A DNA stretch of 51,095 nt from Alphaproteobacteria bacterium (lineage in GTDB: Bacteria; Pseudomonadota; Alphaproteobacteria; SMXS01), in contig WGNW01000023.1 in assembly GCA_016124315.1 (NCBI GenBank), forward strand, positions 1-51,095. The letters are read 5' to 3'. Within the stretch, counting starts at the first letter, position 1. Each line of letters opens with the position of its first letter. The translations under genes were made by a program, and so were the position numbers. The notes beneath the pieces were generated by a model. It searched no databases. It saw only the letters and a list, made by a program, of their open reading frames with translations, and was not told the origin of the DNA. Below are positions 35,196-44,880 of the stretch, piece after piece.

Positions 35196-36461
35196 CTACC
35201 GGCCCACCGCGCGCCAGCCGATGTCGCGGCGGCAGAAGCCTTCCGGCCAGTCGATGCGGTCGACCGCCGCATAGGCGCGCCGCTGCGCCTCGGCCACGGT
35301 GGCGCCCAGGGCGGTGACGGCGAGCACCCGGCCGCCGGTGGCGACCACGTCGCCGTCGCTGAGCGCCGTGCCGGCGTGGAACACCTGCACGTCTTCGCCC
35401 GACAGGCCGTCCAGCCCGCGGATGACGCTGCCCTTCTCGTAGCCGCCCGGATAGCCCTTCGCCGCCATCACCACGGTGAGCGCCGCCTCGTCGCGCCAGC
35501 GCAGGTCGAAGCTGGCGAGCTGGCCGTCGGCCGCCGCCACCAGCGCCGGCAGGATGTCGGACTTCAGGCGCATCATCAGCACCTGGCATTCCGGGTCGCC
35601 GAACCGCACGTTGTATTCGATGAGCTGCGGGCCTGCCTCGGTGATCATCAGCCCGGCGAACAGCACGCCCCTGAACGGCCGGCCCTCGGCCTTCATGGCG
35701 GCGATGGTCGGGCGGACGATCCGCTCCATCACCTGGTCGGCCACCGCGCCGGTCACCACAGGGGCGGGCGAATAGGCGCCCATGCCGCCGGTGTTGGGGC
35801 CGGTGTCGCCGTCGCCCACCCGCTTGTGGTCCTGGGCGGCGGCGAGCGGCAGGGCATGCTCGCCGTCCACCAGCGCGAAGAAGCTGGCCTCCTCGCCGAT
35901 CAGCCATTCCTCGATCACCACCTCGGCGCCGGCGGCGCCGAACCGGCCGCCGAAGATCTCGTCGATGGCCTCGAGCGCCTGGTCCTCCGTTTCGGCCATG
36001 ATGACGCCCTTGCCGGCGGCCAGCCCGTCGGCCTTGACCACGATGGGCGCGCCCTTCTCGGCGACGAAGGCCCTGGCCGCGGCCGCCTCGGCGAACCGGC
36101 CGTAGGCGGCGGTCGGGATACCGTGGCGGGCGCACAGATCCTTGGTGAAGCCCTTCGAGCCCTCCAGCGCGGCGGCCTGGGCGCTGGGGCCGAACGCCTT
36201 GACGCCCGCCGCCTCCAGCCGGTCCACCAGCCCGGCGACCAGCGGCTGCTCGGGGCCGACCACCACGAAATCGATGGCGGTGTCGCGGCAGAAGGCGGTC
36301 AGTCCGTCCAGGTCGTCGGCGGCGATGTCGACGCACTGCGCCTCGGCGGCGATGCCGCCGTTGCCGGGGGCGCAATAGAGCTTCGTGCACAGCGGAGAGG
36401 CGGCGATCGCCCAGCACAGGGCGTGCTCGCGACCGCCGGAGCCGACGACAAGAACCTTCAT
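35196..36461 (-). CDS. purD: phosphoribosylamine-glycine ligase
   Basis: A 421-residue ATP-grasp enzyme of purine synthesis that joins phosphoribosylamine and glycine. [20 protein letters not shown] starts the N domain, [15 protein letters not shown] follows, then [16 protein letters not shown] (ATP loop), [13 protein letters not shown] and [18 protein letters not shown] metal residues (seen as [20 protein letters not shown]). Length is normal. It is divergent from xseA with 47 bases between starts, a conserved alphaproteobacterial arrangement. Confidence 0.97.
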   Translation of the reverse strand: MKVLVVGSGGREHALCWAIAASPLCTKLYCAPGNGGIAAEAQCVDIAADDLDGLTAFCRDTAIDFVVVGPEQPLVAGLVDRLEAAGVKAFGPSAQAAALEGSKGFTKDLCARHGIPTAAYGRFAEAAAARAFVAEKGAPIVVKADGLAAGKGVIMAETEDQALEAIDEIFGGRFGAAGAEVVIEEWLIGEEASFFALVDGEHALPLAAAQDHKRVGDGDTGPNTGGMGAYSPAPVVTGAVADQVMERIVRPTIAAMKAEGRPFRGVLFAGLMITEAGPQLIEYNVRFGDPECQVLMMRLKSDILPALVAAADGQLASFDLRWRDEAALTVVMAAKGYPGGYEKGSVIRGLDGLSGEDVQVFHAGTALSDGDVVATGGRVLAVTALGATVAEAQRRAYAAVDRIDWPEGFCRRDIGWRAVGR

Positions 36462-36508
36462 GCTGCCCTTCTTTCATCCGGAGTGCGGCTCTTGTAGCAT
36501 AGGCCCCC

Positions 36509-38068
36509 ATGAGCACAACACCTGCGGCCGGCGCGGCCCCGAACGTCCCCGAATATTCGGTCGGCGAGCTGACAGCCGCCGTCAAGCGGACCCTGGAAGG
36601 CACCTTCGACCACGTCCGGGTGCGCGGCGAGATCACCGAGTTCATGGCGGCCCGCTCGGGCCACCTGTATCTCTGCCTGAAGGACGATGCCGCCAAGATC
36701 AAGGCGGTGGTCTGGAAGGGCACCGCCGGCCGCCTGTCGTTCCGGCCCGAGGACGGGCTGGAGGTGGTGGCGACGGGCAAGCTGACCAATTACGGCCCGC
36801 GCTCCGAATACCAGCTGGTGGTCGAGACCATGGAGCCGGCCGGCGCCGGCGCGCTGATGGCGCTGCTGGAGGAGCGGCGCCGCAAGCTGGCGGCCGAGGG
36901 CCTGTTCGACGACGCCCGCAAGCAGCCCATCCCCTATCTGCCCCGGGTGATCGGCGTGGTGACCTCGCCCACCGGCGCGGTGATCCGCGACATCCTGCAC
37001 CGGCTGGCCGACCGCTTCCCGCGCCACGTGCTGGTGTGGCCGGTGCTGGTGCAGGGCCAGGGTGCCGCCGAGCAGGTGGCCGCCGCCATCGACGGCTTCA
37101 ATGCCATCGCGCCGGGCGGGCCGGTGCCGCGCCCCGACGTGCTGATCGTCGCCCGCGGCGGCGGCAGCCTGGAGGACCTCTGGGCGTTCAACGAGGAGGT
37201 GGTGGTGCGCGCCGCCGCCGCCAGCCGCATCCCGCTGATCTCGGCGGTGGGCCACGAGACCGACACCACCCTGATCGACCACGCCGCCGACCGCCGCGCG
37301 CCCACGCCCACCGCCGCCGCCGAGATCGCCGTACCGGTGCGCGAGGAGCTGCTGGACCGGCTGGCGGGGCTCGGCCAGCGGCACCGGCAGGCGGCGCGGC
37401 GGCTGCTGCAGGAGCGGCGCACCGGCCTCGCCGCGGCGGCCCGCGCGCTGCCCGGCCTCACCGACATCCTGGGCATGCGCCAGCAGCGCTTCGACGAGCT
37501 GGCGGAGCGGCTGCCGCGCGCCCTGCTGGCCAATACCAACGCCCACCGCCACGGGCTGGCCGACGCGGCCGGCGGTCTACGGCCCGCCCTGCTGCGGGGA
37601 CGCGCCGCGGAGGCGGGCCGCAGCCTCGAACAGGCCGCCGGCCGGCTGCCCCGCGCGCTGCGCGCCGGCATCCAGGCGCACGACCGTCAGCTCGCCGGCG
37701 CCGCGGCGGGGCTGCGGCCGGCGCTCATCGAGCGGCGGATGGCCGAGGCCGCCCGCCTGGTCGACGAAAGGGCCGCGCGCTTGGCGCCCGCGGTGGCGCG
37801 CGTCGCCGCCCAGAAGGAGCGGGAGTTCCAGCAGGCCGGACGGGTGCTGGAGAGCCTGAGCTATCATAACGTGCTCAAGCGCGGCTTCGCCGTCGTCCGC
37901 GACGGCGGCGACAGGCCGGTGACGTCGTCGCGGGCGGTGACGCCCGGCGAGCCGCTGAGCGTGGAGTTCGCCGACGGAAGGGCCGGCGTGGTGGCGGTGG
38001 GCGACGGCGGCGCCCGCCGGCCGGCCCCCAGGCCGAAGCCGCCGCGCTCCCAGGGAGACCTGTTCTGA
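36509..38068 (+). CDS. xseA: exodeoxyribonuclease VII large subunit
   Basis: A 519-residue protein: N-terminal OB fold (VRVRGEITEFMAARSGHLYL and LKDDAAKIKAVVWKG), then the catalytic domain with IGVVTSPTGAVIRDIL, VARGGGSLEDLWAFNEE, AVGHETDTTLIDHAADRRAP and a long coiled region. Two near-identical blocks of about 42 residues (RLPRALLANTNAHRHGLADA; RLPRALRAGIQAHDRQLAGA, each continuing to GLRPAL) lie at about residues 330-415. The C-terminus has VLKRGFAVVRD. The 39-residue-type XseB subunit gene is not in the window. It degrades single-stranded DNA. Confidence 0.96.
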   Translation: MSTTPAAGAAPNVPEYSVGELTAAVKRTLEGTFDHVRVRGEITEFMAARSGHLYLCLKDDAAKIKAVVWKGTAGRLSFRPEDGLEVVATGKLTNYGPRSEYQLVVETMEPAGAGALMALLEERRRKLAAEGLFDDARKQPIPYLPRVIGVVTSPTGAVIRDILHRLADRFPRHVLVWPVLVQGQGAAEQVAAAIDGFNAIAPGGPVPRPDVLIVARGGGSLEDLWAFNEEVVVRAAAASRIPLISAVGHETDTTLIDHAADRRAPTPTAAAEIAVPVREELLDRLAGLGQRHRQAARRLLQERRTGLAAAARALPGLTDILGMRQQRFDELAERLPRALLANTNAHRHGLADAAGGLRPALLRGRAAEAGRSLEQAAGRLPRALRAGIQAHDRQLAGAAAGLRPALIERRMAEAARLVDERAARLAPAVARVAAQKEREFQQAGRVLESLSYHNVLKRGFAVVRDGGDRPVTSSRAVTPGEPLSVEFADGRAGVVAVGDGGARRPAPRPKPPRSQGDLF

Positions 38069-38082
38069 GCCTGCGCCGCCGG

Positions 38083-38901
38083 ATGCCCGTTCTCGCGGCG
38101 CTATGCCTGCTCGGCCTGTCGCTCAGCGGCGCCGCCCGGAGCGATCCGGTGATCCTGAGCGGTCCGCTGACCCAGGGCGGCATGGTGATCGGCCGGACCG
38201 AGCCGGACGCCAGCGTCACGCTGGACGGCGAACCCCTGCGGGTGGCTCCCGACGGACGGTTCGTTTTCGGCTTCAACCGCGACGCGGCGCCGGAGGCGAC
38301 GCTGGCGATCGTCCATCCCGACGGCACGACGGAGACCCGAACGCTCGCAGTGGTGCAGCGGCACTACGACGTCCAGCGCATCGACGGCCTGCCGCCCTCC
38401 AAGGTGACGCCGCCGGCCGACCTGCTGGCGCGCCTGGCGCGGGAACGGGCAGCGGTGGCCGATGCCCGCGCCGACACCGGCGACGGCATGGCCTGGGCGG
38501 CCCCTTTGGCGTGGCCGGCCGTCGGCCCGGTCACCGGCGTCTACGGCAGTCAACGTATTCTCAACGGCGAGCCAAGGCAGCCACATTACGGCGTGGACAT
38601 CGCCGCGCCGGAGGGCTCGCCGGTGCGGGCGCCCGCCGCGGGTCGCGTGGTGCTGGCCGAACCGGCCTTCTACTACGAGGGCGGCATCGTGATCATCGAC
38701 CACGGCTACGGCGTCTCGTCGACCCTCTTCCACATGCAGCGGGTGGACGTGAGGGCGGGCGAATCGGTGTCGCAAGGCCAGCCGATCGGGCTGCTCGGCG
38801 CCGCCGGGAGGGCTTCCGGTCCCCATGTGGACTGGCGGATGAACTGGAACGGGGTGCGCCTGGACCCCGCGCTGCTGATGGGGCCGATGCCTGCAAAATA
38901 G
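38083..38901 (+). CDS. M23 family peptidase (LytM-type), exported
   Basis: A 272-residue protein with signal peptide MPVLAALCLLGLSLSGAARS. The N-terminal half has a beta-rich segment (GMVIGRTEPDASVTLDG). The LytM domain has PHYGVDIAAPEGSPVRAP (His and Asp zinc ligands), VIIDHGYGVSSTLFHMQRV and GPHVDWRM, the usual HxH position with Asp in place of the second His. It probably cleaves peptidoglycan cross-bridges. It starts 15 bases after xseA. A CTG codon overlapping the xseA stop is a possible earlier start that would add basic residues to the signal peptide. Confidence 0.87.
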   Translation: MPVLAALCLLGLSLSGAARSDPVILSGPLTQGGMVIGRTEPDASVTLDGEPLRVAPDGRFVFGFNRDAAPEATLAIVHPDGTTETRTLAVVQRHYDVQRIDGLPPSKVTPPADLLARLARERAAVADARADTGDGMAWAAPLAWPAVGPVTGVYGSQRILNGEPRQPHYGVDIAAPEGSPVRAPAAGRVVLAEPAFYYEGGIVIIDHGYGVSSTLFHMQRVDVRAGESVSQGQPIGLLGAAGRASGPHVDWRMNWNGVRLDPALLMGPMPAK

Positions 38902-39091
38902 CCGGCGGGAGGCGAGGATTTGTGCCCATTTTGTGACCTGCCTCTATTTTGGTGTTCAAAAAATAGTCAAAAATGGGTGTTGCGGCGCTGCAACGCAGAA
39001 GCGCAAATGCAGCAGAACGATCGGACGAAATCACTACAAACCATTGACGTTCTTACGAATTATCGGCATTCCGCAATGCGTCAAGAGTCAC

Positions 39092-39107
39092 TGGCACGTC
39101 TCTTGAA
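39092..39107 (+). promoter_or_regulatory. possible sigma-54-like promoter before TorF gene
   Basis: TGGCACGTCTCTTGAA fits the -24 block TGGCAC and spacing of the sigma-54 consensus, but the -12 block reads TTGAA instead of TTGCA/T. It lies 66 bases before the TorF start, in an unusually AT-rich 271-base intergenic region that also holds a small transcript hairpin (39120-39136). Confidence 0.3.
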
Positions 39108-39172
39108 TAGAGGTAGGTCAGAGCACGAACGGCTCTAAACAAACAACGAGCCCCAAGGGTAAGGAAGGACAC

Positions 39173-39952
39173 ATGATCAAATTCACGAAGGCACTTGCAC
39201 TCGCCGGCCTCGCCGCCGGGCTGATCGCGACCAGCGCACCGGCCATGGCCGACGACGCTCCGGCGAAGGAATTCACCTTGTCGGGCAGCATCGCCGTCAC
39301 CAACGACTATGTCTTCCGCGGCTTCACCCAGACCAAGGAAGACCCCGCCATCCAGGGCGGCCTCACCCTGAACCACAAGAGCGGCGCCTATATCGGCATC
39401 TGGGGCTCGAACGTCGAGTTCGGCGACCAGAACGGCAGCGGCAATTCCACCTCCATGGAACTCGACGTCTTTGGCGGCATGTCCGGCAAGTTCGGCAACA
39501 GCATCTTCGGCTATGACGTGGGCGCCATCTTCTACTCGTATCCGGGCGATCCCACCGGCCAGCACTTCAACTACTGGGAATTCTACGGCAAGGTGAACGC
39601 CGACTTCGGCTTCGTGACCGTTGGCACCGGCTTCGTCTACTCGCCCAATTTCTTCGGTGACACAGGCGACGCGATCAACGTTCCGCTTGACGTCAGCGTT
39701 CCGATCCCGCTGGGCAGCGACAAGTTCAGCCTCAGCATCAGCGGTGAGCTCGGCTACAACAAGTACACCCAGACCGGCGCGACCTGGGACGGCATCCACG
39801 ACGATTACTTGAACTGGAACATCGGGGCGACCCTGTCCATCACCGACTGGTTCGACATCGACGTGCGCTACCACGACACCAACCTCGACAGCGTGTTCTG
39901 CAAGAATCTCTGCGACGGCCGCGTCACCGTGATGGTGAGCCGCTCTCTCTAA
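39173..39952 (+). CDS. TorF family putative porin (TIGR02001)
   Basis: A 259-residue outer-membrane protein. The signal peptide runs to APAMA, then VTNDYVFRGFTQTKEDPAIQ is the family signature. Alternating beta strands follow (GAYIGIWGSNVEFGD; GYDVGAIFYSYPG; TVGTGFVYSPNFFG; LSISGELGYNKY), and the protein ends with an aromatic-rich strand and VTVMVSRSL. The cargo is unknown. In other alphaproteobacteria TorF genes are often next to glnK-amtB; no such genes are here. The long leader has AAGGAAGG before the ATG. A clear terminator follows. Confidence 0.9.
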   Translation: MIKFTKALALAGLAAGLIATSAPAMADDAPAKEFTLSGSIAVTNDYVFRGFTQTKEDPAIQGGLTLNHKSGAYIGIWGSNVEFGDQNGSGNSTSMELDVFGGMSGKFGNSIFGYDVGAIFYSYPGDPTGQHFNYWEFYGKVNADFGFVTVGTGFVYSPNFFGDTGDAINVPLDVSVPIPLGSDKFSLSISGELGYNKYTQTGATWDGIHDDYLNWNIGATLSITDWFDIDVRYHDTNLDSVFCKNLCDGRVTVMVSRSL

Positions 39953-39979
39953 CACCCAGCCAGCTTCTCTCCCAACTGC

Positions 39980-40018
39980 GCCCGAGCGCCGGCAACCCCG
40001 GCCTCGGGCTCTTTGTTT
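39980..40018 (+). terminator. Rho-independent terminator of the TorF gene
   Basis: GCCCGAG pairs with CTCGGGC, with an inner GCCGG/CCGGC stem between them, followed by TCTTTGTTT. It lies 28 bases after the TorF stop. Confidence 0.85.
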
Positions 40019-40034
40019 CCGGCATCCAGGAGGC

Positions 40035-40853
40035 TCAGGAGGCGGGCTGCTTCGGCACCTTGGGCTCGAATTCCCGCAGCTTGTCGACCAGCCTGGCCTG
40101 CAGCACCGGATTGGCGGCGATGACGTTCTGGTTCTTGCCGCCGCTGCCGTGGAAGCGATAGGGGTCGCCGTCCCGGTTGGTGCAGACGCCGCCGGCCTCG
40201 CGCAGGATCAGTTCGGCGGCGGCGATGTCCCAGTCGTTCTGGGGCTTCAGGTTTATGCAGGCGTCATGATCGCCGCGCGCGACCAGCACCAGCCGGTAGG
40301 CGATGGAATTCACCATGTCGACCTTCACCCTCGGCCAGGGCGTCCGCCAGTGCTTGGCGTCGAACATGGCGCGGTAGCCGATGATCCGCGCGTCCTTCAG
40401 CTCGGCGTGGCTGCTGACCGCGATCGGCTCGCCGTTGCAGCGGGCGCCGCCGCCCGCCTGGGCCTCGAACAGTTCGCCGGTGGCCGGGTTGAGCACCGCG
40501 GCGAGCAGCGACGTGCCGTCGCCGACCAGCGCGGCGCAGATGGTGAAGTGGGGCTTGCGGTCGATGAAGGCGCGGGTGCCGTCGATGGGATCGACGACCC
40601 AGGTAAAGGGCTGGTCCGGCGCATGGGGCGAACGGGCGGATTCCTCCGACAGCCAGCCGTCGCCCGGCAGCGCGCCCAGCAGCCGCTCGCGCAGCAAGGC
40701 GTCGACGGCCAGGTCCGCCTCGGTGACCGGATCGTCAGCCGCCTTCTCCCATTTCTTGGCGCCGGTGCGGAAATAGTCCATGGCGAGGACGCCGGCCTCG
40801 CGCACGGCGTCGAGCATGACCCTGCGGCGGTCGCTGAGGTCAGTTGCCGGCAA
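40035..40853 (-). CDS. inositol monophosphatase family protein (CysQ/IMPase-like)
   Basis: A 272-residue phosphatase. The lithium-sensitive phosphatase motifs are present: DPVTEADLAVD, WLSEESARS, VVDPIDGTRAF and NDWDIAAAELILREAGG. It hydrolyses a phosphate from a small metabolite, inositol phosphate or 3'-phosphoadenosine phosphate (CysQ) being the common substrates. Which one is unclear. It follows pmbA, overlapping by 14 bases if TTG 40853 is used; ATG 40817 is an alternative with an AGGG site and gives 260 residues. Confidence 0.85.
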   Translation of the reverse strand: MPATDLSDRRRVMLDAVREAGVLAMDYFRTGAKKWEKAADDPVTEADLAVDALLRERLLGALPGDGWLSEESARSPHAPDQPFTWVVDPIDGTRAFIDRKPHFTICAALVGDGTSLLAAVLNPATGELFEAQAGGGARCNGEPIAVSSHAELKDARIIGYRAMFDAKHWRTPWPRVKVDMVNSIAYRLVLVARGDHDACINLKPQNDWDIAAAELILREAGGVCTNRDGDPYRFHGSGGKNQNVIAANPVLQARLVDKLREFEPKVPKQPAS

Positions 40854-42183
40854 CGGTCATGCCGTCCACGCGCAGCGTCGGCGCGTTGACGCCGTACCGG
40901 AAGGTCAGATCGTTGGCCGGCGTCAGCGCCTTGTACATCTGCCTGAGGTTGCCGGCGATGGTCATGCCGCTGACCGGAAAGGTGATTTCGCCCTTCTCGA
41001 TCCAGAAACCCGACGCGCCCCGGCTGTAGTCGCCGGTGACCCCGTTGACGCCCATGCCGATCAGTTCGGTGACGTAGAAGCCGTCCTCGATCTCGCCGAT
41101 CAGCCCGGCGGGCGTCACGCCGCCCGGCTCCATGTAGAGGTTGGTCGGGCCGGGCGAGGGTAGGCCGGTGCCGCGGCTGGCGTGGCCGGTGGTCACCAGG
41201 TTCAGCTGGCGCGCCGAGGTGCAGTCCAGCAGCCAGGTCTCGAGGCGTCCGTCGGCGACGATGTTCCGCCGCTTGGTCGGCACCCCCTCGCCGTCGAACG
41301 GCTTCGACCGCTGGCCGCGGCGGCGGTGCGGGTCGTCGACGATGGTGATGCCCGGCGCGAAGATGGTTTCGCCCATGCTGTTCTTCAGGAAGCTGGTGCC
41401 GCGGGCGACGGCGCTGCCCGAGATGGCGCCGACCAGGTGGCCGAGCAGGCCGCCGGCGATGCGCGGGTCGTAGACCACAGGCACGCGGCAGGGCTTGCGG
41501 GTGCGCGCGCCGAGCCGGCGCACCGCGCGTTCGCCGGCCCGCCGGCCGATCGCCTCGGGCGATTCCAGGTCGGCCCAGTGGCGCGCGCTGTCGTATTCGT
41601 AGTCCCGCTCCATGGCGGTGCCTTGGCCGGCCAGCACCGACACGCCGAGCGCGAAGCTGGTGTTCTCGTAGGCGCCGGCGAACCCCTCCGAGGTGGCCAG
41701 CGCGATGCCGCCCCGGCTCCAGCTGGCGCTGGCTCCCTCCGAGTTGGTGATGCCGTCGATGGCGCGGGCCGCATTCTCGGTTTCGCGCGCCCGGGCGAAC
41801 AGGGTTTCGGCGTCGGGCTCGCCGGGATCGATCATGTCCAGGTTGTCGGGCCAGTCCCGCGCCAGCAGCGACGGATCGGCGAGGCCGGCATAGGGGTCCT
41901 CCGGCGCGTAGCGGGCCATGGCCACCGCCCGTTCGGCCAGCAGCTCGAGCGAAGCGGGCTCGGCGTCGCTGGCGGACACCACCGCCTGGCGCTGGCCCAG
42001 CAGCACCCGCAGGCCGACGTCGCGGCCTTCCGAACGTTCCAGGTCCTCCATGTCGCCGAGGCGGCAGGAGACGCCCAGGGAGGCGCTCTCCAGCAGCACC
42101 GCGTCGGCGGCGTCGGCGCCGGCCTTGCGCGCCAGGCCGAGCAGATGGTCGAGAATGTCGAGGGATGGCCCCCGTTCGCTCAT
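40840..42183 (-). CDS. pmbA: TldE/PmbA metalloprotease-associated protein
   Basis: A 447-residue TldD/PmbA family protein. It lacks the HExxxH zinc motif, as expected of the TldE (PmbA) subunit. Landmarks are VYDPRIAGGLLGHLVGAISG, NSMGETIFAPGITIVDDPHR, GTGLPSPGPTNLYMEPG and GVNGVTGDYSRGASGFWIE. With TldD it processes peptides such as microcin B17 precursors and degrades CcdA in E. coli. TldD itself is not in this window. AAGGAAT precedes the ATG. Confidence 0.95.
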   Translation of the reverse strand: MSERGPSLDILDHLLGLARKAGADAADAVLLESASLGVSCRLGDMEDLERSEGRDVGLRVLLGQRQAVVSASDAEPASLELLAERAVAMARYAPEDPYAGLADPSLLARDWPDNLDMIDPGEPDAETLFARARETENAARAIDGITNSEGASASWSRGGIALATSEGFAGAYENTSFALGVSVLAGQGTAMERDYEYDSARHWADLESPEAIGRRAGERAVRRLGARTRKPCRVPVVYDPRIAGGLLGHLVGAISGSAVARGTSFLKNSMGETIFAPGITIVDDPHRRRGQRSKPFDGEGVPTKRRNIVADGRLETWLLDCTSARQLNLVTTGHASRGTGLPSPGPTNLYMEPGGVTPAGLIGEIEDGFYVTELIGMGVNGVTGDYSRGASGFWIEKGEITFPVSGMTIAGNLRQMYKALTPANDLTFRYGVNAPTLRVDGMTVAGN

Positions 42184-42250
42184 GATGCATTCCTTGGTAG
42201 TGGCCAGGGCACACTATAGGGGATTCGGCCCGCCTGAACACCGCTAACAG

Positions 42251-42269
42251 GCCCGGAGGCCGGGCTTTT
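42251..42269 (+). terminator. terminator-like hairpin between divergent pmbA and tetR-type genes
   Basis: GCCCGG-AGG-CCGGGC followed by TTTT reads as an intrinsic terminator on the plus strand, yet no plus-strand gene ends nearby. It might attenuate transcription into the TetR gene, or end a short RNA that starts between 42184 and 42250. Confidence 0.5.
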
Positions 42270-42291
42270 GCCGTCCGCCGCTTCTGGTGTT

Positions 42292-42325
42292 ACAGAGGTC
42301 CGTCTGTGGTGTAGATTGTCACACA
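42292..42325. promoter_or_regulatory. possible TetR operator half-sites before 42360 gene
   Basis: ACAGA and TCTGT flank six bases at 42292-42307, and an imperfect TGTGGTG/TGTGTGA dyad overlaps it at 42305-42325. They lie 35-68 bases before the TetR gene and would fit autoregulation. The symmetry is weak. Confidence 0.25.
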
Positions 42326-42359
42326 ACGAAAAACGAACCGTACCCCGGCACAAGTCCAT

Positions 42360-42998
42360 ATGGCTCAACGAGACGCTGAAGCGACCAGAAAGAATATTCT
42401 CCGGGCGGTGGGGGTGGTGCTGGAGCGCGACGGCTTCGTCGGGCTGGGCGTCAATGCCATCGCCAAGGAGGCGGGGATCGGCAAGCCGCTCATCTACCGG
42501 TATTTCGGCGGCCTGGCGCCGCTGCTGGAGGAGTTCGGCAAGGACGCCCATTTCTGGCTGGGCGTCGCCGACATCGCCGACGAGGCCGACAAGGAGGCCG
42601 GCGGCACGCGGGTCGACGACTACGCGGAACTGGTGCGCATGGCGATCGTCTGCTACACGCGCATCCTGCGCCAGCGGCCGATGATGCAGGAGATCATGGC
42701 CTCGGAGCTGACCTCCCCGGCCGAGCTGATCGAACCGCTGGCCCGGGCGCGACGCGGCGCCGCCCGCGAGGCAACCCGCAAGTTCATGCACGGCGTCGAG
42801 CCGCCCGCCGGGGTGGATGCCGACGCGGTCTACGCCATCCTGCTGTCGGGCTTCCAGCACCTCGTGCTACGGGCGCGGGTCGCCGAGGACTTCTGGGGCC
42901 TGCCGCTCAGGTCGGACGAGGACTGGAAGCGGTTCGAGAAGGCCATCGGCTTCATCATCCACCGGGTGTTCGACCCGCCCGCGTCCACGGACGACTGA
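42360..42998 (+). CDS. TetR family transcriptional regulator
   Basis: A 212-residue regulator with an N-terminal helix-turn-helix: TRKNILRAVGVVLERDGFVG, then VNAIAKEAGIGKPLIYRYFG. The C-terminal domain is ligand-type and variable. It is divergent from pmbA, and an ABC-F gene follows after 49 bases on the same strand, so possible targets are itself and the ABC-F/hydrolase genes. Ligand is unknown. Confidence 0.9.
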   Translation: MAQRDAEATRKNILRAVGVVLERDGFVGLGVNAIAKEAGIGKPLIYRYFGGLAPLLEEFGKDAHFWLGVADIADEADKEAGGTRVDDYAELVRMAIVCYTRILRQRPMMQEIMASELTSPAELIEPLARARRGAAREATRKFMHGVEPPAGVDADAVYAILLSGFQHLVLRARVAEDFWGLPLRSDEDWKRFEKAIGFIIHRVFDPPASTDD

Positions 42999-43047
42999 AC
43001 CGCCTTCGGCATTTCCCGCCGCACCGCTTCCTGTTACATCGAAGGCC

Positions 43048-44880
43048 ATGAGCCCGCCGATCCTCGCCCTGAAGCAAGCCGGACTGAGCTTCGGCAGCGC
43101 GCCCCTGTTCAGCGGCGTGGAGATCGCCGTGTCGCCCGGCGACAAGATCTGCCTGGTAGGCCGCAACGGCAGCGGCAAGTCCACCCTGCTGAAGGCGCTG
43201 GCCGGCCTGATCCAGGTGGACGAGGGCGAGCGATTCGTGCAGCCGGGCACCCGCATCGCCTACCAGCCGCAGGACCCCAGCCCCGACCCGGCGCAAACCG
43301 TGAGCGATTATGTGGCCGGCGGCCTGGAGCCGGACGACCAGGAACAGCGGCTCTACCGGGTACGCGACCTGATCGGCACCATGGAGCTCGACCCGGAAGC
43401 CGCCATGGGGACGCTCTCGGGCGGCGGACGCCGCAAGGCGGCGATCGCCCGCGCCTTCGTGGCCGATCCGGACGTGCTGCTGCTGGACGAGCCCACCAAC
43501 CATCTCGACATCGCCACCACCCTGTGGCTCGAGCAGACACTGGCCGCCACGCCCATGGCGCTGGTGCTGATCAGCCACGACCGCGCGTTCCTGCGGGCGG
43601 TGAGCCGCCGCACCTTCTGGCTCGACCGCGGCGTCATGCGGGTGCTGGAGAGGGGCTACGAGGCGTTCGACGACTGGTCCGATGCCGTGTTCGCCGAGGA
43701 GGAGGCGTCGCGTGCCCGGCTGGAGAAGAAGATCGCCGAGGAGATGGAGTGGCTGCACAAGGGCGTCACGGCACGGCGCAAGCGCAACCAGGGCCGGCTG
43801 CGCGAGCTGAACCGCCTGCGCGAGCGCCGGCAGCGCCAGCTCAGGCAGCCCGGCAAGGTGGAGCTGGAGCTGGAGGACGGCCCGCCCGCCGGACGCCGCA
43901 TCGCCGAGGCCCGCAACATCGCCAAGGCGTTCGGCGACCGGACGGTGATCGACGGCTTCTCCACCCGGATCATGCGCGGCGACCGGGTGGGCATCGTCGG
44001 CCCCAACGGCTGCGGCAAGACCACGCTGATCCGGCTGCTCACCGGCGAGCTGAGGCCCGACAGCGGCAGCGTCAAGCTGGGCACCAATCTCGAGATCGCC
44101 TATTTCGACCAGAATCGCACGAAGCTCGACCCCAAGACCAGCCTGTGGGAGACGCTGACCGACAAGCGCATCGGCAGCGGCGGCGATTCGGTCAACGTCC
44201 AGGGCCGCGTCCGCCACGTGGTCGCCTACCTCAAGGACTTCCTGTTCGACCCGAAGCAGGCGAGGCAGCCCGTCGGCTCGCTGTCGGGCGGCGAAAAGAA
44301 CCGGCTGCTGCTGGCCAAGCTGTTCACCAGGCCGTCCAACGTGCTGGTGCTGGACGAGCCCACCAACGACCTGGACATGGACATGCTGGACGTGCTGGAG
44401 GACACCCTCGCCTCCTACGCCGGCACGGTCATCCTGGTCAGCCACGACCGCGACTTCCTCGACCGCATCGTCACCAGCACCATCAGCTTCGACCCCGACG
44501 GCAGGGTGCGGGAATATGCCGGCGGCTATTCGGACATGCTGGCGCAGCGCGGCGGCGTAAGAGCCCTGGCGGCGCGCGCTGAGCCCGAAAAGGCCGCGGC
44601 GAGGCCGAGTCAGGCGGAGACGCCGCGCGCGCAGCCGAGGACGCGCATGACGTTCAAGGACCGGCACGAACTGGAGAAGCTGCCGGGGGAGATGGAGGCG
44701 CTGGAGCGCGACATCGCCCGCATCGAGGCGCAGCTCGCCGACCCGGCCGGCCTCGACGGCGCCGAGGCGATCGCGAAGCTGGGACGCCTGCTGGAGACGG
44801 CCCGGACGCTGCTGGAGCGCAAGCAGGACCGGTGGCTGGAGCTGGAGATGCGGCGCGAGGACGTGGAGGGCGCCGCGTGA
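43048..44880 (+). CDS. ABC-F family ATPase (Uup-like)
   Basis: A 610-residue cytoplasmic protein with two ABC domains and no membrane part. Walker A motifs are GRNGSGKST and GPNGCGKTT. Signature motifs are [14 protein letters not shown] and [15 protein letters not shown], and Walker B blocks are [11 protein letters not shown] and [14 protein letters not shown] charged linker lies between them (about 240-300), and a C-terminal coiled coil (about 540-605, [20 protein letters not shown]) marks the Uup subgroup. ABC-F proteins act on the ribosome E site or on DNA transposition; an antibiotic-resistance role is not indicated. Confidence 0.93.
   Translation: MSPPILALKQAGLSFGSAPLFSGVEIAVSPGDKICLVGRNGSGKSTLLKALAGLIQVDEGERFVQPGTRIAYQPQDPSPDPAQTVSDYVAGGLEPDDQEQRLYRVRDLIGTMELDPEAAMGTLSGGGRRKAAIARAFVADPDVLLLDEPTNHLDIATTLWLEQTLAATPMALVLISHDRAFLRAVSRRTFWLDRGVMRVLERGYEAFDDWSDAVFAEEEASRARLEKKIAEEMEWLHKGVTARRKRNQGRLRELNRLRERRQRQLRQPGKVELELEDGPPAGRRIAEARNIAKAFGDRTVIDGFSTRIMRGDRVGIVGPNGCGKTTLIRLLTGELRPDSGSVKLGTNLEIAYFDQNRTKLDPKTSLWETLTDKRIGSGGDSVNVQGRVRHVVAYLKDFLFDPKQARQPVGSLSGGEKNRLLLAKLFTRPSNVLVLDEPTNDLDMDMLDVLEDTLASYAGTVILVSHDRDFLDRIVTSTISFDPDGRVREYAGGYSDMLAQRGGVRALAARAEPEKAAARPSQAETPRAQPRTRMTFKDRHELEKLPGEMEALERDIARIEAQLADPAGLDGAEAIAKLGRLLETARTLLERKQDRWLELEMRREDVEGAA

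Noticed and set aside
43048..44880. Antibiotic-resistance ABC-F protein
   Set aside because: The C-terminal coiled coil and general layout match the Uup housekeeping group, not the resistance subgroups.
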